This document shows, in pieces, positions 35,890-45,196 of a stretch of 64,000 nucleotides of DNA. The stretch spans positions 4,030,001 through 4,094,000 of the forward strand of contig NZ_CP162511.1 in the NCBI RefSeq assembly GCF_040939305.1. Reading direction: 5' to 3'. Every line of letters begins with the position of its first letter. The first letter of the stretch is position 1. The stretch is from Herbiconiux sp. A18JL235. Its GTDB lineage: Bacteria; Actinomycetota; Actinomycetes; Actinomycetales; Microbacteriaceae. The translations under genes were made by a program, and so were the position numbers. Below the pieces are notes generated by a model, which saw only the letters and a program-made list of their open reading frames with translations, was not told where the DNA came from and ran no database searches.

Positions 35890-38381
35890 TGACGAAACCA
35901 GAGTCCTCGCGGCGCGCGGCGCGCGCTGCCGGCACCGCTGCCGATGCGCCCGGCGCCCCGGCCGGCAGCGCGGCCGCCCGCGCCGGCACCCCCCTGCTGC
36001 CTCCGCGCCCGAACCCGGGCCGGCCCACCTGGGCGATCGCCCTCGACTGCGCCGTCGTGGCGGCGGTGCTGCTCGTCTCGGTGCTGAGCTTCGGGCCCGC
36101 CTACGGCGGCGTCGGCTACCTCGTCGCCGGCCTCGGCGGCATCGTGCTCGGCATCGTCATCGGCCTCGCCGGCTGGCGGATGCGCTGGAACCTCGTCATC
36201 GTCGCCGCCGTCACCATCGTGGTCTACCTGGTCTTCGGCGGCCCGCTCGCCGCCCCCACCACGACCGTCCTCGGAATCATCCCCACCCTCGACACCTTCC
36301 GCACGCTGGTGCTCGGGGTGGTGTTCTCGTGGAAGGACGTGCTCACCCTGGTGACACCGCTCGGCGGCTTCGAGTCGGTGCTCATCGTGCCCTTCCTGAC
36401 CTCGCTCCTTGCCGCCGTGCTCGCCACGAGCTTCGCCCTCCGGCTGAAGCGCTCGGCGTGGGCGCTCCTGCCGATGGTCGCGCTGTTCATCACCGCCATC
36501 GCGTTCGGCACCCGGGAGGGCGCCTTCCCTGTCGCCCAGGGTCTCGCCTTCGTGGGCATCGCGCTCGCCTGGGCCGCGTGGCGCCGGCAGGAGGCGCGCG
36601 CCGAGGCTTCGTCGGCCACCACCCTTGCAGGCTCCGCGTCGGTCGCCGACCCGCAGACCGCCGCGAAGCTGCGCCGCACCCGCCTCGCCACCGCCGCGGG
36701 TCTCGTCGTCGCCGCCCTCGGCCTCGGCTTCGCCACCGGCGGCCTCCTCGTCCCGGCGGCCGCCCGCGAGGTGCTGCGCGACCAGATCGAACCCCCGCTC
36801 GACCTTCACGACTACGCGAGCCCGCTGGTGGGCTTCCGCAGCTACGTGCGCGACAAGGTCGACGACTCCCTGTTCACCGTGAAGGGCCTTCCCGACGGGG
36901 CGCGCATCCGTCTCGCCACCCTCGACACCTACGACGGCACCGTCTACAACGTGGCGGGCGACGGCTCCACCGGTTCCGGCTCGTTCGTGCGGGTGAGCCC
37001 CGACATCGCCAACGACGTCGAGGGCGACCCGGCGACCCTCGAGGTCGGCATCACGGGGCTCACCGGCGTGTGGCTTCCCGACACCGGGTACCTCGACGGG
37101 CTCACCTTCGACGGCGAGCGCGCCACCCAGCTCGAGGGCGCCCTGCACTACAACCGGGCGACCGGCGTCGCGCTCGACACCGCGGGCATCGGCGAGGGCG
37201 ACTCGTACACCATCGACACGGTGCTGCCGCCGAGCTTCAACGACGAGCAGCTGTCGAGCCGGAAGGTCTCCGACATCGGCATGCCCAAGGCGAGCGGGGT
37301 GCCCGACGTGGTGAGCTCGCTCGCCTCGGAGTACGCCGGTGACGCCGAGACGCCCATCCAGCAGGTGCGCAACATCGCCAACGGGCTCAGCCAGGACGGC
37401 TTCTTCAGCCACGGTCTCGAGGGCGAGGCCGTCTCGCGCGCCGGTCACGGCGCCGAACGCATCGCGAGCCTCCTCGACGCCGAGCAGATGGTCGGCGACG
37501 ACGAGCAGTACGCCGTGGCGATGGCCCTCATGGTGCGCTCGCTCGGCATGCCGGCCCGCGTGGTGATGGGCTTCTACCCCGACCAGTACGAGGGCGCCGA
37601 CGCCGTGCAGGACTTCACGGGCGACGAGCTCCACGCCTGGGTCGAGGTGCCCTTCGACGGTGCGGGCTGGATCACCTTCGACCCCACGCCGCCCGAAGAC
37701 CAGATCCCGCTCGAGGAGGCCCCGAAGCCCAAGAGCGACCCCAAGGCCCAGGTGCTGCAGCCGCCGCCCCCGCCGCAGGAGCCGGCCGAGTTGCCGCCGG
37801 ACATCCGCACCGAGGACACCGCCCAGGAGGAGGTGCAGGAGGAGGGCTTCGACTTCCTCCCGGTGCTCCTCGTCGGCGGTGGAGTGCTGGGGCTGCTGAT
37901 CATCGTGTTCGGGCCGCTGCTCGTGATCGTGCTGGTCAAGCTCGCCAGGCGCCGTCGACGTCGGCAGGCGCCGCGGCCGGCCGATCGGGTGAGCGGGGGC
38001 TGGGACGAGATCGTCGACCGCGCGGGCGACCTGGGCACACGGGTTCCGGCCGGGGCGACCCGCCGCGACAACGCGCTGGTGCTGGCGGGTGCGTACCCGT
38101 CGGTGCCCGTGGTGGAGGTCGCACGGCGCGCCGACGGCAGCGTCTTCGGGCCAGGCGACCCGACTCCCGACGAGATCGAGCAGTATTGGACGGAGGTCGA
38201 CCTCGTCGTGCGGAACATGGCGAAGTCGGCGTCGTGGTGGAAGCGGTTCGCGGCCCGGTGGTCGCTGGGGTCGTTCTTCCACCGCGGCAGGCGGGGCTCG
38301 AGCGAACGGCGCGGCGCGAAGACGGCGCGCGACGCGGGCACCGCCGGCTCGAGCGACTCGACGACGAGAGGTGACCGGTAG
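35889..38381 (+). CDS. Membrane transglutaminase-like protein lacking the catalytic Cys
   Basis: 830 residues; its ATG shares one base with the DUF58 stop. The N-terminal third has about 6-7 membrane spans (residues 50-240 and 264-300), then a large outside region and a core domain at about 480-610, then a final span at about 655-685 and a basic cytoplasmic tail. The core has the His (ELHAWVEVPFDGAGW, His 582) and Asp (ITFDPTPP, Asp 598) of the transglutaminase triad, but where G-x-C-E is expected it reads GDDEQYA (residues 536-542), so Asp 538 replaces the Cys. It may bind rather than crosslink. Confidence 0.85.
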   Translation: MTKPESSRRAARAAGTAADAPGAPAGSAAARAGTPLLPPRPNPGRPTWAIALDCAVVAAVLLVSVLSFGPAYGGVGYLVAGLGGIVLGIVIGLAGWRMRWNLVIVAAVTIVVYLVFGGPLAAPTTTVLGIIPTLDTFRTLVLGVVFSWKDVLTLVTPLGGFESVLIVPFLTSLLAAVLATSFALRLKRSAWALLPMVALFITAIAFGTREGAFPVAQGLAFVGIALAWAAWRRQEARAEASSATTLAGSASVADPQTAAKLRRTRLATAAGLVVAALGLGFATGGLLVPAAAREVLRDQIEPPLDLHDYASPLVGFRSYVRDKVDDSLFTVKGLPDGARIRLATLDTYDGTVYNVAGDGSTGSGSFVRVSPDIANDVEGDPATLEVGITGLTGVWLPDTGYLDGLTFDGERATQLEGALHYNRATGVALDTAGIGEGDSYTIDTVLPPSFNDEQLSSRKVSDIGMPKASGVPDVVSSLASEYAGDAETPIQQVRNIANGLSQDGFFSHGLEGEAVSRAGHGAERIASLLDAEQMVGDDEQYAVAMALMVRSLGMPARVVMGFYPDQYEGADAVQDFTGDELHAWVEVPFDGAGWITFDPTPPEDQIPLEEAPKPKSDPKAQVLQPPPPPQEPAELPPDIRTEDTAQEEVQEEGFDFLPVLLVGGGVLGLLIIVFGPLLVIVLVKLARRRRRRQAPRPADRVSGGWDEIVDRAGDLGTRVPAGATRRDNALVLAGAYPSVPVVEVARRADGSVFGPGDPTPDEIEQYWTEVDLVVRNMAKSASWWKRFAARWSLGSFFHRGRRGSSERRGAKTARDAGTAGSSDSTTRGDR

Positions 38382-38383
38382 CG

Positions 38384-39889
38384 ATGACCGACGCATCCTT
38401 CCCCTGTGCCCAGTGCGGGTCTGCGGTTCCCCGCAGCGCGCAGTTCTGCCTGGTGTGCGGCACCCCGGTGTCGTCGCGCAGCCAGACCTCGGCGCTCGGG
38501 GCGCAGTCGCTCGCCGGGGCGCCCGCCACGGTGGGCGCCGACGGGCGACCCATCGACGGGTGGCAGCCGACGCCCGCGGCACCGCCCATCCGCCGCGGCG
38601 ACCTGTTCCCGGCGAACTACGGCCGCCGGGTCGTGGCATTCCTCCTCGACGGCGCGGTCGGGCTCGCGTTCTGGCTGCTGGTCACCATGCCGCTCATCGC
38701 CCTCGGGGTGATCGAGGTGCAGACCGACGAGACCCGCATCGGGGTGAGCGGGCTGAGCGCCGTGCTGCTGATCGTTCCCGCGCTGGTCTACCCGCTGGCG
38801 AAGCTGCTGATGCAGTCGTTCCTCGGCTTCTCCGTGGGCAAGCTCGCGCTCGGCCTCCGCATCGTGAACGTGGGCAGCCTCGGTCGGCCCGGTCTCGGCT
38901 GGATGCTGCTGCGCGACGTGTTCGTCGCCGCCGCCTCGCTGGTGTTCTTCATCGGCCAGTACGTCGTGTACCTCTCGCCGCTCTGGGACTCCGAGAAGAT
39001 CGGGCGCGGCTGGCACGACCGGCTCGCCCGCACCTGGGTGATCGACGTGAAGGCGGGGCCGAACCCGCTCAAGGCGGCTCCCGGGCAGCTCGTGCTCGAC
39101 GCCTCCCCGCGCGCTGCCGAGCTGCAGCCCGAGCCGGCCGGGTTCGGGGGCGGGCGGGCGTTCACGCCGGGGAACGCGTCGTCGCAGGCTGCTCAGGATG
39201 CGGGGTACGGCCGGGGTGGGCAGGATGCGGCTCCGGCGCCGGGCACGCCGGTCGCGGAGCCGTCGGGGGTGCCGGTCGCGCCGCCGCCGCCCGCTCCGCC
39301 CGCCCCTGGACCCGTACCGCAGTACGCGGCGCCGGGCTACACGCCGGGCGGCGGAGCGGGGTCGCCCGTGCCGCCCCCTCCGCCCGGGGCGCCGGCGGAG
39401 CCGATCGACGTCGTACCGGGCTTCGCACCCGCGCCCGTCGTGACCCCGGCCGAGCTCGCCGCAGCCTTCCCCGCATCCGACGCCCCCGCCGATGCGGAGC
39501 ACGACGACGCGGAGCACACCCGGCTGTCGCAGCCGCCGGTGTCGGCGCGCGCCGCGGGGGTGACGGCCTTCCGGCTCGACAGCGGCGCCGTGGTGCCGGT
39601 CACCCGGCACGGCGTGCTCGGGCGCGACCCGGTGTCGCCGTCGAACGACCCCCGCGACATCCTCATCGCCCTCACCGGCGACACCCTCTCGGTGTCGAAG
39701 ACGCACCTCGAGTTCGACGTCGAGCCCGGCGGGGTGTGGGTGAGCGATCGCGGCTCCACAAACGGTTCGGCGATCGTGCGCGCCGACGGTGCCGAGCTGC
39801 AGCTCGAACCCGGCGAGCGCATCACGCTCGAGAACGGCGACCGGGTGCGGGTGGGCACGCGGTACTTCACGGTGGAGGGGGCGCTGTGA
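38384..39889 (+). CDS. Zinc-ribbon, RDD-membrane and FHA-domain protein
   Basis: 501 residues. Four parts are visible: a zinc ribbon with two CxxC pairs (CAQCGS and CLVCGTP, residues 8-30); an RDD membrane domain at about 75-225 starting NYGRRVVAFLLDGAVGLAF and containing FSVGKLALGLRIV and GRGWHDRLA; a Pro/Ala-rich linker at about 245-365; and a C-terminal FHA domain (HGVLGRDP, SVSKTHLEF, DRGSTNGS) at about 400-490. The FHA domain would bind phospho-Thr made by the cluster kinase. It overlaps the PP2C start by 4 bp. Confidence 0.88.
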   Translation: MTDASFPCAQCGSAVPRSAQFCLVCGTPVSSRSQTSALGAQSLAGAPATVGADGRPIDGWQPTPAAPPIRRGDLFPANYGRRVVAFLLDGAVGLAFWLLVTMPLIALGVIEVQTDETRIGVSGLSAVLLIVPALVYPLAKLLMQSFLGFSVGKLALGLRIVNVGSLGRPGLGWMLLRDVFVAAASLVFFIGQYVVYLSPLWDSEKIGRGWHDRLARTWVIDVKAGPNPLKAAPGQLVLDASPRAAELQPEPAGFGGGRAFTPGNASSQAAQDAGYGRGGQDAAPAPGTPVAEPSGVPVAPPPPAPPAPGPVPQYAAPGYTPGGGAGSPVPPPPPGAPAEPIDVVPGFAPAPVVTPAELAAAFPASDAPADAEHDDAEHTRLSQPPVSARAAGVTAFRLDSGAVVPVTRHGVLGRDPVSPSNDPRDILIALTGDTLSVSKTHLEFDVEPGGVWVSDRGSTNGSAIVRADGAELQLEPGERITLENGDRVRVGTRYFTVEGAL

Positions 39890-40827
39890 CGGGGTTGGGG
39901 TCCGGCGCGGGCCACACGGGCGCCGCGGCCGGCAGGCGACCCCGTGCGGGCGCGGGCGACGTGCGCGCGGGGGCGGGCACGGGCGGCGGGGTGCGACGCG
40001 ACGAGCTGCGGCTGGGCGTGGGCAGCTCGACGCACACGGGGCTGAGGCGACGGGGCAATGAAGACTCGCTGCTGGCCTCCGACCCGGTGTTCCTGGTGGC
40101 CGACGGCATGGGCGGGCACGAGGCCGGCGAGGTGGCGAGCGCGCTCGCCGTCGAGGCGTTCGCGGCGCTCACGGGGGCGGGGTCGCTCGAGCCCGCCGAC
40201 ATCCGTGACGCCTTCGACCGCGCCAGGGCCGCCATCGGCAGGCTCGCCCACAGCGGCAGCCGCCGCGCCGGCACCACGGTGTCGGGCGTGGCCGTCGCCG
40301 AGAACGACGGGCAGGCGTACTGGCTGGTGTTCAACCTCGGCGACTCCCGCACCTACCGCTTCAGCGACGGATCGCTCGAGCAGATCAGCGTCGACCATTC
40401 CGTCGTGCAGGAGCTCATGGACGACGGAGAGCTCGACCGCGCCGCCGCCGCGAACCACCCAGGGCGCAATGTGATCACCCGCGCCCTCGGTGGCGGCGGG
40501 CTGTCGGAGGCCGACTACTGGCTGGTGCCGATGGAACCGGGCGACCGGATGCTGGTGTGCAGCGACGGGGTCTCGAGCGAACTCGACGACGAGGTCATCG
40601 CCCGCGTGCTGCGCGAGGAGCCCGTCGCCCAGGAGGCCGCGGTGCGCCTGGTGCACGAGGGTCTGCTGCACGGCGGGCGCGACAACCTGACCGCCGTCGT
40701 CGTCGATGCGTGGAGCACGAACGACTCCGGCCGGCCCTTCGACGGGGACGATGAGGGACCGCGCGGCTCCTCGCACGACGAGGACACCATCCCGCGCGGC
40801 CGCGCCGGGGCCTTCGGGAGGAACTGA
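39886..40827 (+). CDS. PP2C-family Ser/Thr protein phosphatase
   Basis: 313 residues from GTG 39886, overlapping the previous stop (GTGA). After an Ala/Gly/Arg-rich lead of about 45 residues comes a full PPM domain: RRGNEDSLL, VADGMGGHEAGE, LVFNLGDSRTYRF, LVCSDGVSSEL and GGRDNLTAVVV. The metal-binding Asp residues are all present. It should reverse phosphorylation made by the kinase three genes downstream. The acidic tail (residues about 290-313) is poorly conserved. Confidence 0.92.
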   Translation: MTGLGSGAGHTGAAAGRRPRAGAGDVRAGAGTGGGVRRDELRLGVGSSTHTGLRRRGNEDSLLASDPVFLVADGMGGHEAGEVASALAVEAFAALTGAGSLEPADIRDAFDRARAAIGRLAHSGSRRAGTTVSGVAVAENDGQAYWLVFNLGDSRTYRFSDGSLEQISVDHSVVQELMDDGELDRAAAANHPGRNVITRALGGGGLSEADYWLVPMEPGDRMLVCSDGVSSELDDEVIARVLREEPVAQEAAVRLVHEGLLHGGRDNLTAVVVDAWSTNDSGRPFDGDDEGPRGSSHDEDTIPRGRAGAFGRN

Positions 40828-40828
40828 G

Positions 40829-42592
40829 ATGACCGCATTCCACTACACCCCGGGCACCTGGCACGCCATCGTGGCCCCCGCCGGCGTCGCGGTGCTGCCC
40901 GCCGGCGTGAGCGCCGAGATGCTCGAGCGTCTCTGGGTCTCACTGTCGGAGGGGCTCGGCCTCGGCGCCGTGCTCGAGTCGCTCACCGGAGCCTTCGGCA
41001 CGAGCCTGCGAGCCATCCCCCCGTTCGCTGTCGCGACCGTCGACGGATCCGAGGTGCGCCTCGCCGTGCGCGGCGAGCTCGCGATCGACGTGGTCGAGGC
41101 CGGTGCCGTCGAGGGCTACTCCGTCTCGGGCGCCGACGTCACCACCTGGAGCGAGCGCGTCGTGCCCGCCGCCGAGCGGCTCGTCGTGCGGTCGGCCACG
41201 GGCGGCAGCGCCTCCGGCGGTGCCGACACGGATGCTCGGCTGCGCATCGCCAGCGGAGTGGTGCTGAGCTCGTCGGTCGAGGTCGACCTGGCCGCACCGA
41301 CCATCGAGGTGCCCGCCCCCGCCGCGAGCGTGGTCGACGCCGGATCATCCGCACCGGTGGAGGCTGAGCCCGCGAGCACGCCGGGCACCCAGACCGCTGC
41401 CACCGGAACTGCAGAATCCGCGGCATCCGCACCGGCCGCCGCCACGGGACCGGCTGAGCCTCAGGCGCCCGCACCGACGGAGATCCCTGAGACGACGCTG
41501 CTGCCGGAGGAGGTGCCCGCCGAGGAGCCGATAGAGGAGCCTGCCGAGGCGTCGACCGGAGGGTCCGAGATCGCCGACCCCCCGCCCACCGCGTCCGGCG
41601 CTTCTTCCGCTTCCACCGAGACCGGCGGTTCCACCGCGCCCACCGATGACGCGGAGCGCACCATCGCGGCTCCCGCCACGGCCGCCCTCGACGACGAGCT
41701 GGAGAGCACGCGGAGCGAGCTCCCCGACGACGCCTACGACCACCTCTGGGGCGCGACCGTCGTGAAGTCGGTCGAGCAGGCCGCCGTGCGCGAGCTCGAC
41801 GACGACGAGTCCGACGACGCCCCGAGCGACTCGGCCTCCCCCGGCGGCCCGGCCGCAGCCGCGAGCTCTGCGCCGGCCTCCGCCGCCCCGGCCCCCACGC
41901 CGGCGCAGACCTCCGAGAGCGCGCGCCCCACCCCCGACTCCTTCGCCCCACCCACCACCGCGAACCCCACCACCGCGGCACCGGTCACCCCGACCGCCGG
42001 CGGGCTCATCTCCGGCATCCCCGATTTCGGGAACGTGGGTGCCGCATCCGGGAGCGCGGGTTTCGACGCCCACACCGTCCCACCCGCCGCGCCCGCACCC
42101 TCGGCGCCGACGGCGGCGCCCGCCGCACCCGCTCACCCCTCGGGCATCGACGACGACCACGACGGCCTCACCGTCACCGTCTCCGAACTCGAGGCCATGC
42201 GCCGCCTCGACGCGGCCAACTCTTCCGAGGCACCGCAGCCCGCCACCGGCGCCCTCGGCCGGGTCGTGCTCTCCACCGGCGAGACGCACGCGCTCGACCG
42301 CGGCATCATCATCGGGCGCCGGCCGCGCGCGAACCGCGTGCAGGCCGACCAGGTGCCCGTGCTCGTCACCGTGCCGAGCCCCGAGCAGGACATCTCGCGC
42401 AATCACCTCGAGATCCGCCTCGAGGGCAGGCACGTGCTCGTGGTCGACCTCGACACCACCAACGGCTCCGTGCTGCACCGCACCGGCACCCCGCCGCTGC
42501 GGCTCGGCCCGAACGAACCCGTGCTGGTGCTCGACGGCGACCTGGTCGACCTGGGCGACGGCGTCACCGTCTCGTTCGAGGAGATCCCGTGA
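40829..42592 (+). CDS. FHA-domain protein with long low-complexity linker
   Basis: 587 residues from ATG 40829 (GGGAGGA site), one base after the phosphatase stop. Residues 1-110 form a compact domain (HYTPGTWHAIVAPAGVAVLP) that I do not recognise. Residues about 165-470 are Pro/Ala/Thr/Glu-rich and likely disordered, a plausible kinase target. The C-terminal FHA domain spans about 480-585: IIIGRRPRANR, QDISRNHLEIRLEG and TTNGSVLH carry the phospho-Thr pocket residues. It overlaps the kinase start by 4 bp. Confidence 0.85.
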   Translation: MTAFHYTPGTWHAIVAPAGVAVLPAGVSAEMLERLWVSLSEGLGLGAVLESLTGAFGTSLRAIPPFAVATVDGSEVRLAVRGELAIDVVEAGAVEGYSVSGADVTTWSERVVPAAERLVVRSATGGSASGGADTDARLRIASGVVLSSSVEVDLAAPTIEVPAPAASVVDAGSSAPVEAEPASTPGTQTAATGTAESAASAPAAATGPAEPQAPAPTEIPETTLLPEEVPAEEPIEEPAEASTGGSEIADPPPTASGASSASTETGGSTAPTDDAERTIAAPATAALDDELESTRSELPDDAYDHLWGATVVKSVEQAAVRELDDDESDDAPSDSASPGGPAAAASSAPASAAPAPTPAQTSESARPTPDSFAPPTTANPTTAAPVTPTAGGLISGIPDFGNVGAASGSAGFDAHTVPPAAPAPSAPTAAPAAPAHPSGIDDDHDGLTVTVSELEAMRRLDAANSSEAPQPATGALGRVVLSTGETHALDRGIIIGRRPRANRVQADQVPVLVTVPSPEQDISRNHLEIRLEGRHVLVVDLDTTNGSVLHRTGTPPLRLGPNEPVLVLDGDLVDLGDGVTVSFEEIP

Positions 42593-44295
42593 ACGCCCGC
42601 CGGCCGCCCTCGGCTCCACCCGAGATCCCGGGGTTCAGCTACCTGCAGCTGCTCGGCTCGGGCGGCTTCGCCGACGTCTTCCTCTACGAACAGCGGATGC
42701 CGCGACGTCGTGTCGCCATCAAGGTGCTGCTGCGGGAGGCGCTCACCGACGGGGCGCGGGAGAGCTTCGACGCCGAGGCGAACCTCATGGCGCAGCTGTC
42801 GACGCATCCGTCGATCGTGACGATCTACCAGGCCGACATCTCCGAAGACGGCAGGCCGTACCTCGCCATGGAGTACTGCCCGAAGCCGAACCTCGGCGCG
42901 CGGTACCGGCGTGAGAAGATCAGTGTCGCCGAGGCACTCCGCATCGGCGTGCAGGTGGCGGGTGCCGTGGAGACCTCGCACCGCGCCGGCATCCTGCACC
43001 GCGACATCAAGCCCGCCAATATTCTCGTGACGGAATACAACCGTCCCGCCCTCACCGACTTCGGCATCTCGGTCGCTCTGGTCGGCGGCGACGAGCTGGA
43101 GTCGGTGGGCATGTCGATCCCGTGGTCGCCGCCCGAGGTGTTCGCCGCGACCCCGTCCTCCGGTGCCGCCGCCGACATCTACTCGCTCGGCGCGACCGTC
43201 TACACGATCCTCGCCGGCCGCTCGCCGTTCGAGGTACAGGGCGGGGCGAACAGCGGGCTCGACCTCATCGGGCGCATCCAGACCGCCCGCCTCGCCCCGA
43301 CCGGCCGCGCCGACGTGCCGGCCTCGCTCGAGCAGGTGCTCGCCACGGCGATGGCGAAGAACGAGTCCGACAGGTATTCGACGGCGCTCGAGTTCGCCCG
43401 CGCCCTGCAGAAGGTGCAACTCGAGCTCAGCATGTCGGTGACGCCCACCGACGTGCTCGACGAGCACGTGCCCACCGACGAGATCGACGAGGAGGACGAC
43501 GGCAACACCCGCATCCGCGGCATCGTCACCATCGACCCCACCGGTCCCGCCCCGGCGACCACTCCGGGGCGAGGGCCCTCGTCTGCCGGCCGCTCCCCCG
43601 CATCCGGCCCGGTCGGGCCTCGAACCCCCACTGTCTCTCCCGCCGACGACACCACCGGCCGCACCCAACTCCGCGACGATCTCCTCGCCCCGCCCTCCCC
43701 CAGCACTCCTCCGAGTCCGCGCGGCGCCCCATCGAGTTCGGGCGGCGCTCCATCGAGTTCGGGCGAGGGCGCCGGCGCGGGCCGCACTTCCACGGCCGCC
43801 GACGACTTCCCCCTCGAGCAGACCCTCCACCGCCCCGCCGCCCCGGCCCGGCCCGACGCCGAAGCCGCGCCGAAGCGCCGCGCTCTCCCCTACGTCGTCG
43901 CGGCAGCGGCGGTCGTCGTTCTCGCGGGCATCGGCGGGCTCGTCTTCGCCCTCAACGCCGGGTCGGAGTCGCCCGCGCAGCAGAGCGTCACCGAGACGAG
44001 CGCCCCCGTCGACGAGATCGGGGTCGATGCGGCTGTCCCCGCCCCCGCCGACCTCGCCGGCGTGGTCACCGACGACGGCTCGAGCGTCACCTTCAGCTGG
44101 AGCAACCCCGACCCGCGCGACGGCGACGAGTTCATCTGGTCGACGTACACCTCCACCGAGACCGGGCAGGCCGAGCGCACCGAGTCGCCGACCCTCACGC
44201 TTCCCGTGTCGAACGGCGGGTCGGTCTGCGTCGAAGTGAGCATCGTGCGCGCCGACGGCAAGAGCTCAGACCCCACGAGGACGTGCGCACCATGA
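42589..44295 (+). CDS. Transmembrane Ser/Thr protein kinase with outside FN3-like domain
   Basis: 568 residues from GTG 42589. PknB-type kinase at residues about 12-275: glycine loop LLGSGGFADVF, VAIK with Lys 45, HRDIKPANIL with Asp 139, TDFGIS with Asp 157, and SIPWSPPE in place of the usual APE. A Pro/Ser-rich linker (about 320-430) contains two GAPSSSG repeats. One membrane span at about 435-455 leads to an outside domain of about 110 residues resembling FN3 (SSVTFSWSNPDPRDGDEF) with two Cys. It corresponds to Pkb2 of the bifidobacterial PFNA cluster. Overlaps neighbours on both sides. Confidence 0.9.
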   Translation: MNARRPPSAPPEIPGFSYLQLLGSGGFADVFLYEQRMPRRRVAIKVLLREALTDGARESFDAEANLMAQLSTHPSIVTIYQADISEDGRPYLAMEYCPKPNLGARYRREKISVAEALRIGVQVAGAVETSHRAGILHRDIKPANILVTEYNRPALTDFGISVALVGGDELESVGMSIPWSPPEVFAATPSSGAAADIYSLGATVYTILAGRSPFEVQGGANSGLDLIGRIQTARLAPTGRADVPASLEQVLATAMAKNESDRYSTALEFARALQKVQLELSMSVTPTDVLDEHVPTDEIDEEDDGNTRIRGIVTIDPTGPAPATTPGRGPSSAGRSPASGPVGPRTPTVSPADDTTGRTQLRDDLLAPPSPSTPPSPRGAPSSSGGAPSSSGEGAGAGRTSTAADDFPLEQTLHRPAAPARPDAEAAPKRRALPYVVAAAAVVVLAGIGGLVFALNAGSESPAQQSVTETSAPVDEIGVDAAVPAPADLAGVVTDDGSSVTFSWSNPDPRDGDEFIWSTYTSTETGQAERTESPTLTLPVSNGGSVCVEVSIVRADGKSSDPTRTCAP

Positions 44296-45080
44296 CCGAC
44301 AGCCAGCCGAAGACCAAGGCGCCCGCCGCGCCCACCCCGGCCCCCGCATCCGGCCTCTCGGCGACCACCCCGGCCCCCGGTTCCACCGCGAGCGTCGAGT
44401 TCTGCGGCGAGTGGTTCACCCTCGACCCCGCGAGGCCGTTCGAGATCGGGCGCGAGGCCGACCTCGACATCGACGACAACCAGTACCTGCACCGCCGCTT
44501 CCTGCAGATCGCCAACGTCGACGGCATGTGGTGGCTGTCGAACGTGGGGTCACGGCTGAGCGCGACGGTCTCCGACGCCTCGCGCACCATGCAGGCCTGG
44601 CTCGCCCCCGGCGCGCGCATGCCTATCGTCTTCGGCCTCACCACCGTGGTCTTCACCGCGGGCCCCACCAGCTACGAGTTCACCGTGCACACCTCGGCGC
44701 CCACCTTCGTCGACCTCACCCCGGTGCCCGATGCGTCTGGCGCCACCACTGTCGGGGCCGTCACCTTCACCGCCTCGCAGAAGCTGCTCATCCTGGCCCT
44801 CGCCGAGACGATGCTGCGCCGCGAAGGCACCGGCACGAGCGAGATCCCCTCCTCGCAAGCCGCCGCCGAGAGGCTCGGCTGGGCGCTCAGCCGCTTCAAC
44901 CGCAAGCTCGACAACGTCTGCGACAAGCTCAGCCGCAGCGGTGTCGAGGGCCTGCGCGGCGGGGTCGGCGCGCTCGCGACCAACCGCCGGGCGCGCCTGG
45001 TCGAGTACGCCGTGCTCTCCCGCCTGGTCACGAAGGCCGACCTCCCCCTGCTCGACCAACCCCACGACGAGGCCGACTAG
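44292..45080 (+). CDS. FHA-like protein with C-terminal helical domain
   Basis: 262 residues from ATG 44292 (ATGA overlap with the kinase). After a Pro/Ala-rich start, residues about 35-135 read as an FHA-like beta sandwich (FTLDPARPFEIGREADLDID, QYLHRRFLQIA), where the usual Ser-x-x-His becomes YLHRRFL, so phospho-binding may be altered. Residues about 150-262 form a helical, winged-helix-like domain (SQAAAERLGWALSRFNRKLD). A link between kinase signalling and the secretion ATPase encoded next is plausible but inferred. Confidence 0.75.
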   Translation: MTDSQPKTKAPAAPTPAPASGLSATTPAPGSTASVEFCGEWFTLDPARPFEIGREADLDIDDNQYLHRRFLQIANVDGMWWLSNVGSRLSATVSDASRTMQAWLAPGARMPIVFGLTTVVFTAGPTSYEFTVHTSAPTFVDLTPVPDASGATTVGAVTFTASQKLLILALAETMLRREGTGTSEIPSSQAAAERLGWALSRFNRKLDNVCDKLSRSGVEGLRGGVGALATNRRARLVEYAVLSRLVTKADLPLLDQPHDEAD

Positions 45081-45196
45081 CCGCCGACGACTCCGCCTGC
45101 CCCAGCCCCGCCCGCCCCAGCCCCCGGCCGCCCCGGCCCAGCCGGACGCCCCTCCCGCCGACCCACGAGCCCCTCCCAGACAGGTAACCGCACCGG

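Noticed and set aside
35613..38639. 1008-codon minus-strand frame opposite the DUF58 and transglutaminase-like genes
   Set aside because: Low-complexity Arg/Glu/Gly sequence with no motifs; the plus strand has membrane spans and conserved family motifs in well-packed genes.
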